DNA of 64,000 bases from Psychrobacter luti. Lineage in GTDB: Bacteria; Pseudomonadota; Gammaproteobacteria; Pseudomonadales; Moraxellaceae. The DNA lies in NCBI RefSeq assembly GCF_014192115.1, contig NZ_JACHXL010000001.1:124001-188000 (forward strand). Direction: 5' to 3'. The position numbers and the translations under genes were made by a program. This document shows, in pieces, positions 56,134 through 64,000 of the stretch; within the stretch, counting starts at the first letter, position 1; each line of letters starts with the position of its first letter. A model generated the notes under the pieces. That model was not told the DNA's origin. It worked only from the letters and a program-made list of their open reading frames with translations, and did not search any database.

Positions 56134-56803
56134 TTTTATATTGTGACTCGCTATCGCTCGCTCAGTGCGTTGATATAATCAATCGATTCATCAAAATATG
56201 GCGTAAAGCTTGTCAGTAATAACAAAAATGAGTGGATATGAATAAAGGCTCAAAATACTACAATTACAATACTAAAAAACCGCTAAAAATTGATCATGCG
56301 CAAAATACTTCAAAATAATCTTACCTAAAAATCCAGTTGCCTAAAAATACGGTTATCTGAAAAATACTATTAGTTAAAAAACAACACTAAAAAATATTAT
56401 GGGCTAAAAAATGATAATTCAAAAATACAGCGCTTTAAAATTTATGTTTTAAAAAGCGCTTTAAAAATGCATGCCTAGAGCTGTGCTTTTAGCTAAAACG
56501 ATGCTTAATGATGCGGGTTTATCGTCATCTATTAAGTCGATCTATAAATAGTTAGCGACACAGTTTAACACAGACCAGCATAATCAAGCACGAGCTAGTG
56601 ATGCTCGCTGCTATTTATCTAGCATTTATCTGGTATTTATTAATAATATTACCAATTATTTTTCGCCCATTGGTTTTTTATTAGTAGTCTGATTGAGGGC
56701 GGTATATGCAACTGGGCATAATCATTAATAGTGGGGGCAACTGCGATGCTTTTAAAGGGTTGCTGCCCATAAATAAAATCTAGGACGTGTCCTAGCCTAA
56801 CCG
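56134..56803. other. Intergenic region between dnaG and rpoD
   Basis: A 670-nt stretch, very AT-rich. A-tracts of 4-6 recur at about 10-17 nt spacing from 56270 to 56470 (a separate finding). AGCGCTTTAAAA and TTTTAAAAAGCGCT near 56429-56460 make an imperfect hairpin. It may contain the rpoD promoter. No gene is supported. Confidence 0.5.
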
Positions 56804-58960
56804 TTAAGATTTCACCGTTGCCATTTGTGCCGATTGCTCTGCTTGCTGCGCGCGTAACCAATCATTTAATAACTGCGATTGTTTACGGACAATCGCCAGC
56901 TTTATATTGTCAGGATTTTTAATCAAATCTTGTGTTTTCTTCTTCATTTGACGTTCAATCAACTGGCTGACCAATTCTTCAACCAAACCATCAAGGCTCA
57001 AGATATTGCGCGTGGTAAGGGCTTTATAAAATCCGCCCCAATCACGGCTAAGCGTCTCTTGGGTACTGGGTTTGACATTGGATAAAATAAAGTGCGCCGC
57101 TGCATTAGCGTCTTTAGGCAAATAATCAAGACAGCGCTTAATGGTACTGACGATATCGAGCAGCGCATTATCTTGCAGGTCTTCCCATGCCAGTGGACGT
57201 AATATATCAGCAGAGGCTTTTTGTTTAATATGCGCCGGCAGCTGCAAATCATTAATACCTGCCTGCTGCCAAATGGCTTCGATAGGATCATCACTCAAGG
57301 CGCGCGGCTGGAATAAGAAACACAGCTGCAATTGCTGACTGATGGTCATATCGCCATCAAAATCTAGCAGCGCGTCTTTGGCATCTTTGTTTTGATTACG
57401 TTTACCGCCAAGCTTTTGATAAATATCATTGTTCAATAGATAACGAAAGCTACTGCCTTTAGGTAGGGCGGTGGTCAACGCGCGCACTTGCGACATGAGC
57501 TTAGCTTTACCTTCAGCCAAGGTTAAGTCGTAGCGCTCACTTAAATAAGCAAAAATATATTGCGATAGCGGCATGGCCGTAGCGATTTGCTCACGCATCG
57601 CATCTGCGCCCTGACTTTTTATAAAAGTATCAGGGTCATGATTGTTAGGTAAGGTTAAAAACCGCAGCTCTTTATCATCGCCAAGCACGGGCAGAGCGAC
57701 TTCAAGGGTACGCCAAGCGGCTTTTTGCCCCGCGCTATCACCATCGAAGCTCAAAGTTAGAGTAGGGTTTAATGTCAACAGCCGCGATATTTGGCTCTCA
57801 TTAATCGCCGTTCCCATAGACGCAACAGCACCATAGATACCGGCTTGATAAAGGGCAATGACATCCATATAACCTTCGACCACTATCCAGTTGTCAGCGC
57901 GCTGCTGGCGAGATTCGTAATAGCCGTATAGTACGTGCTGCTTATGGAAGACAGGTGAGTCAGATGAGTTGATATATTTGGGTTTTACTTCGTCATCAAG
58001 CGCGCGACCACCAAAACCAATGGTGCGACCTTGGTTATCGCGAATCGGGAAAATAACCCGATCACGAAGCAAATCGTAATCACGCCCTGATTCTGATTTG
58101 CGTACCAAGCCCAAAGCTTTAAGCCCTTCAATATCCTGCGGGAATTGATGCTCAAGATGCTGCCAGCCAAATGGCGCATAGCCTAAACCAAAGGTTTCAA
58201 AAATATCTTCTGTGATGCCACGTGATAAAAAGTAATGCTTGGCATGCGGATGAATAGTGAGATTGTGCTGATAAAACTGCTGGATTTGCTCTAATAGCTC
58301 ATAAAGATTGCCATCTTTATCAGAGACACTATTGTCATCGTAGAGGGCAGTAGTATCAGCATCACCGGTCAACCATGCAGGTGGATAACTACTATCGTCT
58401 TGATAGTTGGCATCACCTTCTTCATAGCTAGTATCGTAACCATTCATCGCATAAGGAACGGAATCGTAAGCATCTAATGGCGGATAATTGCCATAGTTGT
58501 CGTTATAAGCTGGCAGGTGCGTATCAGCAGTTTGCACGTTTATGGATGACTGACTATCATTTTCTCGCGGGCGCGTTGCTGCTGCCAATGTTGTTGGCTC
58601 AATAGCGGGTTTTGGTTTAGCTTGTGGTTTAACTGGGGCACGCTGATAGCTGACGTTTTGTTGTTCTTCTTTTGGTACTTCGATGCCCGTTTGTTTAGAC
58701 AGCTCATTAACCGCTTCGATAAAGGTTAAGTTTTCATAATCACGTAAAAAACTGATGGCGTTACCACCAACACTACAGCCAAAACAGTGGTAGATATTTT
58801 TTTGCGGATTGACATAAAAAGACGGCGACTTTTCACCATGAAACGGACAGCAGCCTTTGTACTCACTACCCGCACGTTTAAGCGTGGTATGACGCCCAAT
58901 GATACTGATTAAGTCAGCTTGGCTATTTAATTGCTCAAGAATATGGTTAGGAATGCTCAT
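56804..58960 (-). CDS. dnaG: DNA primase
   Basis: Makes RNA primers on the lagging strand. The zinc domain holds CCPFHGEKSPSFYVNPQ and YHCFGCSVGG. The TOPRIM core has VVEGYMDVIALYQAGI and SFDGDSAGQKAA. The C-terminal part binds the DnaB helicase. The length is 718 residues against 581 in E. coli. The surplus is a disordered Pro/Asp/Tyr/Asn-rich linker of about 110 residues (near 100-215) between the zinc domain and the core. A terminator separates it from bamD. Confidence 0.95.
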   Translation of the reverse strand: MSIPNHILEQLNSQADLISIIGRHTTLKRAGSEYKGCCPFHGEKSPSFYVNPQKNIYHCFGCSVGGNAISFLRDYENLTFIEAVNELSKQTGIEVPKEEQQNVSYQRAPVKPQAKPKPAIEPTTLAAATRPRENDSQSSINVQTADTHLPAYNDNYGNYPPLDAYDSVPYAMNGYDTSYEEGDANYQDDSSYPPAWLTGDADTTALYDDNSVSDKDGNLYELLEQIQQFYQHNLTIHPHAKHYFLSRGITEDIFETFGLGYAPFGWQHLEHQFPQDIEGLKALGLVRKSESGRDYDLLRDRVIFPIRDNQGRTIGFGGRALDDEVKPKYINSSDSPVFHKQHVLYGYYESRQQRADNWIVVEGYMDVIALYQAGIYGAVASMGTAINESQISRLLTLNPTLTLSFDGDSAGQKAAWRTLEVALPVLGDDKELRFLTLPNNHDPDTFIKSQGADAMREQIATAMPLSQYIFAYLSERYDLTLAEGKAKLMSQVRALTTALPKGSSFRYLLNNDIYQKLGGKRNQNKDAKDALLDFDGDMTISQQLQLCFLFQPRALSDDPIEAIWQQAGINDLQLPAHIKQKASADILRPLAWEDLQDNALLDIVSTIKRCLDYLPKDANAAAHFILSNVKPSTQETLSRDWGGFYKALTTRNILSLDGLVEELVSQLIERQMKKKTQDLIKNPDNIKLAIVRKQSQLLNDWLRAQQAEQSAQMATVKS

Positions 58961-59056
58961 ACAAAAAACAGTTTACCATAGGTCAATTATATTAAGCATC
59001 GACAATCAGCTAGAAATAAAGACTGACAGTAGATAAAAAGTATAAGAAGTAAAAAC

Positions 59057-59094
59057 AGAAAAATAAGGCCAACGAAATGTTGGCCTTATTTTTG
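59057..59094 (-). terminator. Intrinsic terminator after bamD
   Basis: A perfect 13-bp stem AAATAAGGCCAAC/GTTGGCCTTATTT, loop GAAAT, with A/T runs. Confidence 0.9.
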
Positions 59095-59138
59095 ATGATA
59101 GGCGCTAAGCGTCTAAGATAGACGAGGGTAGTATGAGA

Positions 59139-60302
59139 CTACTCCGCAGGTAATGTGGTACGGCGTACAGGATTCATGTTTTGTGGATCGACATCAGCTT
59201 CTCTAGCGGCATCCCCAGTGCTCGATTGACTAGTCACGCGTTCAGCTGATGCTTCAGGTAGACCTAAGCCGACATTGATACCGCTATTGGCACGCTTAGG
59301 AGACATATTTAGCGGTGCATTAGCATTTGCAGCTGCCGCATTATTACTAGGCAATCTTAATTGGCTGGCATTACGGATAACTTGGGTCTTGGTAGCACCA
59401 TTGTAATCGCCCGTCGCAACTGAGGTGTCTTTGTTAAAACGGTTCAGTTGCCCAAAGGTCAATTTATTAAACAAAGTGCGCTCACGCTTGGTATTGAGTT
59501 TGACACGTCCATCAGCGCTTAGCATGTTTGGATAGTTAATCTGCAATAGCGTTTTATATTCTTTTGCCAAGTCATTAAGACCGAGTTTTTCATGGCTATA
59601 AGCGAGTACTGCAATAGCGTCAGGCACAGATTCGCTTAATGGATAGTATTGAAACACCCACTTGGCACGGTTTACCGCAGCGACATAGGCTTCGCGCTCG
59701 ACATACCAATTCGCCGCGCTCATCTCACTTTCTGCAAACTGATTATAGATAAAGGTCATACGCTGAGCGGCATCTGGCGCATAAGGGCTGTTAGGGTACT
59801 TATTGATAAGCTCTTGAAAGTTGGCAAAGGCAATACGCAAATACGCGGTATCACGCTCAGCTTGATTGAGCTTAAACAGTTTTAGACCTTCTGACGAGCC
59901 TTGCATATTGGCCACGCCGCGCACGTAGTAAGCATAGCTGACTTGCGGATTAGAGGGATACAAATTAATAAATTGCTCAGCACTGGCGGCAGCGGTCTCA
60001 AACTTGCCACTTTCATATTGAGCGTACATCATATCGAGCAATGCTTGTTCGGCATATTGTCCGGTTGGGTAAAAGGTGCGCAGATTGGTCAAATCTTCAA
60101 CAGCTTGCGTATAGCGACCTTTATCAATCTGGGCGATGGCTTCGTTATAATAACCTTGCTCTGACTTCTCAGCAGTTTCAACCGCATCCACGTCTTTACC
60201 GCCGGTTAGGTTTTTAAACGTTTGACAACCCACCAAGTTGATACTTAGGGCAAGTAGGGTGATTGAGGACAGTTTGATAAACGTATTGCCAACAGCTTGC
60301 AT
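59139..60302 (-). CDS. bamD: Outer-membrane assembly lipoprotein BamD
   Basis: Essential lipoprotein of the BAM complex. Signal with lipobox SINLVGC (Cys near 25) and five TPR-type helical repeats, with YNEAIAQIDKGRYTQAVEDL, FYPTGQYAEQALLDMMYAQY, VSYAYYVRGVANM and YPNSPYAPDAAQRM. The ATG at 60302 is chosen because GGAGAAGAAGT precedes it and the lipobox is then placed well. 387 residues, against 245 in E. coli; the surplus is a C-terminal low-complexity tail of about 110 residues. Divergent from rluD, as in many gammaproteobacteria. Confidence 0.92.
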   Translation of the reverse strand: MQAVGNTFIKLSSITLLALSINLVGCQTFKNLTGGKDVDAVETAEKSEQGYYNEAIAQIDKGRYTQAVEDLTNLRTFYPTGQYAEQALLDMMYAQYESGKFETAAASAEQFINLYPSNPQVSYAYYVRGVANMQGSSEGLKLFKLNQAERDTAYLRIAFANFQELINKYPNSPYAPDAAQRMTFIYNQFAESEMSAANWYVEREAYVAAVNRAKWVFQYYPLSESVPDAIAVLAYSHEKLGLNDLAKEYKTLLQINYPNMLSADGRVKLNTKRERTLFNKLTFGQLNRFNKDTSVATGDYNGATKTQVIRNASQLRLPSNNAAAANANAPLNMSPKRANSGINVGLGLPEASAERVTSQSSTGDAAREADVDPQNMNPVRRTTLPAE

Positions 60303-60965
60303 ACTTCTTCTCCGACACAAGACGCGTAATAGCAGCGACGCTATTAGGCTAAATAATAAAAGGATAATAAGGGTAATAATCAAAAAACGATGCTTGCGGC
60401 ATTCGTTAACTGTCTGTTAGTGAGTAGACGCTATAAGTAAGTGCACTCATTAACAACAGGATTTTTATCGAATGCAGTTTTGCTCGTATGAATAAAATAT
60501 ATTTATTTTAAAAATTCAGTGCCATAGCATACAGCAAAACATGGCTTACTTTATAGAATAACCTTTGCTTCGTCTATTTTTTCGTTATCTATTTTGTAGT
60601 TAAACAGCGAATGCTTTATGTATGGTGGCCATGGTGACATTGTTCCGTAGTGTAGCATGAGCCGCTGTCACGAGCGATATTGAATATGGCTGACAGGGAC
60701 AAATATACAGTAAATTACAGCCATGTTATATTTTAGAGAGTTAATCTACCGAGTAATGCCTAGTATATGACGGCTGAAAACCTGTCACATGATAATGATA
60801 AAATCATAGATAACGCGCAGCTTCTGTAGGGCTTAGGCGTTCAGCATGTTACACTATGACGATGTGACTTTTGCTTTTTTTGACCGCACTTATTTTTGAC
60901 GGTCAGCAAGCGTTAGTCTGCTCTCTTATGAGGTCGGCTTACCAAACAGTGTAAGCGACTTTACC
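60303..60965. other. Divergent intergenic region between bamD and rluD
   Basis: 660 nt holding both promoters. TGACCG (60881) and CGGTCA (60900) form a 6-bp inverted repeat about 60 nt before rluD. No gene or further motif is supported. Confidence 0.4.
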
Positions 60966-62291
60966 ATGTATGAATCCGCTATGAATAATGATGCTATGAC
61001 GACCAATTTACCTAAGAATCAACCACTAGATGCTAATATATCACCATCACCACTAACATCAGAAACGCTATCTGCGCAAGAGTTATCCGCGCAACATTTA
61101 GCCATGAAAAATTCACCAACGAAAGGTTCACCCGTGCAAAAATCGACGATACCCAATGAGTTATTAGAGGATAATGAGCTGCTTGCTGACCATGAAAGTG
61201 CGCCTGATGAGCAGATGCAAGAGCTGTCCGATGATGAGCTAGATGAATTGGTGGATGGCGAGCTACTTGATGAAGAAGATGAAGACGGCGATGATGATGC
61301 AGCGTCAGTCGCTGGGCAAGTCGTCCCTGTCATCGTTGATGTCACACATACGGTAGTAGAAGAGGAAGCTGGTTTACGTATTGATAAATTGGCATCAAAA
61401 GTATTTACCGACTTTTCGCGTGCGCAGCTACAAGGCTGGATCACTGACGGCAGCTTACTTTATAACGGCAGTGTGCAAAAACCAAAAATCCGTGTCAAAG
61501 CTGGTGACGTCCTGCATTTATCGACGACCTTAGAGCAGCATAGTGAAGATCAGCCAGAGAACATCGATATCGACGTGGTTTATGAAGACGATGATGTCTT
61601 AGTGATTAATAAGCCAGTCGGTATGGTCGTCCATCCTGGCGCTGGCAATCAAACCGGCACCTTGGTCAATGCACTACTGTATCACTATCCGCAGCAGCAC
61701 CATCTGCCGCGTGCCGGATTGGTGCACCGTATTGATAAAGATACCTCGGGGCTATTGCTAATCGGTAAAACCAAGCCCGCGCAAATGGCATTGATGGAGC
61801 AGCTAAAAGACAAATCTGTCTATCGTCATTATCAGTGTGTGGTAGCAGGGGATGCAGCAAGTTTATTGCGTCATCGTCGTATTGACGCGCCTATTGGCCG
61901 CCATCGCAATCAGCGTACCAAAATGACGGTGATGACGGCAGGACGTGAAGCGGTCACCCATTTATTAACCGTGACGCCGCTTAACGACAACTACTGCCTG
62001 CTAGACGTCAGTCTAGAGACAGGGCGTACGCACCAAATTCGAGTACATCTTAGCCATATTACGTATCCGATAGTCGGTGACCGTGTTTATGGGGGTCGTC
62101 GTCAATTGCGTGCCGGTTTAACAGAAGCCCAGCGTCAAGCGATTAATAATTTCCCGCGCCAAGCATTGCACGCTTATACCTTGGGCTTTGTTCATCCAAC
62201 GACTGGCGAAGACATCGAAGTCACAACGCCAATCCCTGAAGATATGCAGCAATTGATGGCAGTTTTAAGCGATGGCTATGACGAAGAATAA
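60966..62291 (+). CDS. rluD: 23S rRNA pseudouridine synthase RluD
   Basis: Makes pseudouridines 1911, 1915 and 1917 in helix 69 of 23S rRNA by family knowledge. An S4 domain (GLRIDKLASKVFTDFSRAQL) is followed by the catalytic RluA-type domain with INKPVGMVVHPGAGN and GLVHRIDKDTSGLLLIGK, whose aspartate is catalytic. The end with GRTHQIRVHL is intact. 441 residues against 326 in E. coli; the surplus is an acidic N-terminal region of about 130 residues (runs like DEEDEDGDDDAAS). The start could be the first ATG or one a few codons later. Confidence 0.93.
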   Translation: MYESAMNNDAMTTNLPKNQPLDANISPSPLTSETLSAQELSAQHLAMKNSPTKGSPVQKSTIPNELLEDNELLADHESAPDEQMQELSDDELDELVDGELLDEEDEDGDDDAASVAGQVVPVIVDVTHTVVEEEAGLRIDKLASKVFTDFSRAQLQGWITDGSLLYNGSVQKPKIRVKAGDVLHLSTTLEQHSEDQPENIDIDVVYEDDDVLVINKPVGMVVHPGAGNQTGTLVNALLYHYPQQHHLPRAGLVHRIDKDTSGLLLIGKTKPAQMALMEQLKDKSVYRHYQCVVAGDAASLLRHRRIDAPIGRHRNQRTKMTVMTAGREAVTHLLTVTPLNDNYCLLDVSLETGRTHQIRVHLSHITYPIVGDRVYGGRRQLRAGLTEAQRQAINNFPRQALHAYTLGFVHPTTGEDIEVTTPIPEDMQQLMAVLSDGYDEE

Positions 62292-62380
62292 TCATTAATG
62301 ACTTCATGATGTTTATTTAAAAAAGCATAAATTAGCGGTAATGCCTTAATAACGATAATGAGAAGTGTGGTAAATCGACC

Positions 62381-63277
62381 ATGACTAGCACAATAAACAA
62401 GCTTCCTATTACCTTGCTCGCTCAGCTTAATGAGGTGGCTGTTTTCCAAACAGCGGCTTTTAGTAATGATGATAATGCTGACGCTATTGCTGCTAATTCA
62501 CAAAATCAGCAGCAAACAGACCAGAAAAGCCAGGCAAGTTATGGAGCGCTAAATTTAGGCTTTCATGTTAATGACAATGCAAAGACCGTCTTAAACAATC
62601 GCATGCATTTACTGAACGCTATCAATGAGCAATTAGTAGAAAATCAGCGCCAGTCGATTGATAGCTTGCACTGGCTCAATCAGGTTCATGGTAAGCAGAT
62701 TCATGATATCGATGTGACCGCGCTGACTATGCGTCCGCTCGATGCTGATGCTATGGTTAGCAGCCAAGTGAACTTAGGGCTTGCGATTATGACCGCCGAT
62801 TGTGTGCCGATTGTTTTATATCAGCCAGCAACGGAGCAGATAGCCGCCATACATGCAGGCTGGCAAGGACTGGCATGTGGTGTTATTAAAGCGACGGTCG
62901 AACGCTTTAATAGCTTTGAACCAATCATGGCATGGATTGGTGTCTGTATTAGTCAAGAGAATTATGAAGTCGGCAGACAAGTGCGAGATAAGCTGTTAAC
63001 AGGGTGTATCGAAAATCAAACCTTAGTAGCGCAGCATCTAGAGAGTTTTGAACAACGTTACGTCTTAGCTTCTGAGGCGGATAAAATTAAGCTGAACTTA
63101 CCAATGCTTGCTGCTGATCAATTAAATAGTGAAGGGATTATAGTCAGCAATGACTCCGCTGTACCTTGCAGTTATGCTGACCCGCATTATTATTCTTATC
63201 GGCGTCAAACGCACCTTCAGCAGCCTGCGACAGGACGTATGGCATTGGTCATTGTCCGCAGCCTTGCTGTTTGTTGA
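62381..63277 (+). CDS. pgeF: Purine nucleoside phosphorylase/ PgeF (multicopper-oxidase-fold YfiH)
   Basis: A 298-residue YfiH/LACC1-type protein. LHWLNQVHGKQIHDID, MTADCVPIVLY and AAIHAGWQGLACGVI carry the zinc-binding Cys and His residues. CSYADPHYYSYRR is the usual end. In E. coli YfiH/PgeF removes wrongly incorporated amino acids from peptidoglycan precursors, and the family also shows purine nucleoside phosphorylase activity. It follows rluD on the same strand, as in E. coli, after 89 nt. Confidence 0.88.
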   Translation: MTSTINKLPITLLAQLNEVAVFQTAAFSNDDNADAIAANSQNQQQTDQKSQASYGALNLGFHVNDNAKTVLNNRMHLLNAINEQLVENQRQSIDSLHWLNQVHGKQIHDIDVTALTMRPLDADAMVSSQVNLGLAIMTADCVPIVLYQPATEQIAAIHAGWQGLACGVIKATVERFNSFEPIMAWIGVCISQENYEVGRQVRDKLLTGCIENQTLVAQHLESFEQRYVLASEADKIKLNLPMLAADQLNSEGIIVSNDSAVPCSYADPHYYSYRRQTHLQQPATGRMALVIVRSLAVC

Positions 63278-63334
63278 TGCAAATAATTGGCGATAGTTTT
63301 TAAACAATAAAGCGCATTATATTGATGATGCAAT

Positions 63335-63374
63335 AAAAAATAGCAGGCTTATCATTAGTCTGCTATTTTTTTTA
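63335..63374. terminator. Bidirectional terminator between pgeF and YeeE-like gene
   Basis: AAAAAATAGCAG pairs with CTGCTATTTTTT and has long A- and T-runs. It serves two convergent genes. Confidence 0.85.
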
Positions 63375-63394
63375 TTAAAATTATACTTTAGGAA

Positions 63395-64000
63395 TTAGCA
63401 TACAGAATCATTTGATTTTGGCACGGATAGCCCGAATAAAGGACGCAGATATAAGGCTAAAAAAGTCCCTGCCATCGCCATGATGCCCCATATATAACCA
63501 TGAGCACTAAAAGAGGCGATGCCGCCGAAGTAAGCACCGATGTTACAGCCGAATGCCAAACGTGCGCCATAGCCCATCATTAACCCGCCAATCACCGAAG
63601 CGGCGAAATTCCCCAAAGTAATCTGGGTGAATTTGAATAAACCACCGGCTGCTGAGGCAATAAAAGCACCAATGATAATGCCGATATTCATGACGGTGGT
63701 TGAATCAGCGAAAATAGATGCGTTCAATGCGGCGGCATTCGCCCCTTGCCAATAGCCCCAGTTGGCAACATCAACACCAAAATTGCTGGCGATTTTAGAG
63801 CCCCACAATGAAAATGCAGAAGTAATGCCCCATGGTTGACCACGTGTGAGCAAGGTTAAAGCATTTAATATCGCTAAGACAATGGCGGCTGCGAACAATG
63901 GCCAAGAACCTCGAAAAATACGTCTCCAACCTGACTCAGTTGGAACGGGAGCCATCTTTGGAGCCTTGGTCTTTTTCTCAACAACGAGCGTAACCCACGC
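63395..64000 (-). CDS. YeeE/YedE sulfur-transport family membrane protein (partial)
   Basis: C-terminal part, 201 visible residues. No stop codon appears between the ATG at 63955 and the right edge (AWVTLVVEKKTKAPK reads on), so the gene continues beyond the window and the ATG is probably internal. Motifs are PWGITSAFSLWGSK, MGYGARLAFGCNIGAYFGG with its conserved cysteine, and FSAHGYIWG. E. coli YeeE imports thiosulfate; the substrate here is inferred only. Several membrane helices. Confidence 0.82.
   Translation of the reverse strand, partial: AWVTLVVEKKTKAPKMAPVPTESGWRRIFRGSWPLFAAAIVLAILNALTLLTRGQPWGITSAFSLWGSKIASNFGVDVANWGYWQGANAAALNASIFADSTTVMNIGIIIGAFIASAAGGLFKFTQITLGNFAASVIGGLMMGYGARLAFGCNIGAYFGGIASFSAHGYIWGIMAMAGTFLALYLRPLFGLSVPKSNDSVC

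Noticed and set aside
56429..56460. AGCGCTTTAAAA/TTTTAAAAAGCGCT hairpin as a terminator of dnaG
   Set aside because: The arms are of unequal length and no T-run follows on the minus strand. It lies about 340 nt past the dnaG stop codon.
56649..56861. 70-codon open frame overlapping the end of dnaG
   Set aside because: It shares bases with the dnaG C-terminus in a different frame, and has no sign of being a domain.
1..64000. tRNA, rRNA, tmRNA, CRISPR, insertion sequences and prophage
   Set aside because: I scanned by eye for tRNA T-loops, regularly spaced direct repeats and transposase or integrase motifs, and saw none that I could support.

Overview
The window looks like chromosomal DNA from a gammaproteobacterium of the Moraxellaceae, most probably Psychrobacter. 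The evidence is moderate-to-low GC, an AT-rich intergenic style, the sequence character of RpoD, GspL/GspM, ZapE and the class Ia ribonucleotide reductase, and the neighbour pairs cvpA-purF, yajC-secD-secF, bamD/rluD-pgeF and dnaG-rpoD. The genus is inferred from the look of the proteins, not from a search. I found no tRNA, rRNA, CRISPR array, prophage or insertion sequence.

Layout. 1-2 kb: a partial small gene, ppa and lipB (minus strand). 2.4-9.6 kb (plus): an aldehyde dehydrogenase, a betaine-type ABC transporter (binding protein fused to permease, then ATPase) and a three-domain thioredoxin-MsrA-MsrB lipoprotein. 9.8-13.6 kb: pncB, convergent with xseB-xseA and a small lipoprotein. 14-25 kb (plus): an alpha/beta hydrolase, zapE, a nitroreductase, gpsA, sixA, gspL-gspM, a membrane protein, pyrD, cvpA and purF. 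25-31.6 kb (minus): azlCD, a MATE transporter and yajC-secD-secF. 32-37.8 kb (plus): a CBS-domain membrane protein, a small secreted protein and an MltD-like lytic transglycosylase with many LysM repeats, convergent with an MltF-like transglycosylase. 40-49 kb: a Nif3-like protein and a DegS-like protease, then the ribonucleotide reductase genes. There, yfaE-like ferredoxin and nrdB are separated from nrdA by about 2.2 kb holding a Phd/RelE-type toxin-antitoxin pair, a third small gene and an AT-rich DUF2971 gene. 49.7-54 kb (minus): a DUF493 protein, a TPP riboswitch-controlled tenA followed by a methyltransferase, and a TetR regulator overlapping an MFS drug-efflux gene. 54-64 kb: rpoD, dnaG and bamD (minus), rluD and pgeF (plus), and a YeeE/YedE gene cut by the right edge.

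Most genes are housekeeping. The accessory part is the 44.7-46.9 kb insert between nrdB and nrdA. Its third small protein ends in a peptide that closely resembles the end of the antitoxin, which makes it the best candidate here for something undescribed. Regulatory signals supported by sequence are the TPP riboswitch with its own terminator, a TetR-type operator on a good promoter, inverted repeats before the antitoxin gene, a hairpin splitting yajC from secD, and about a dozen intrinsic terminators.
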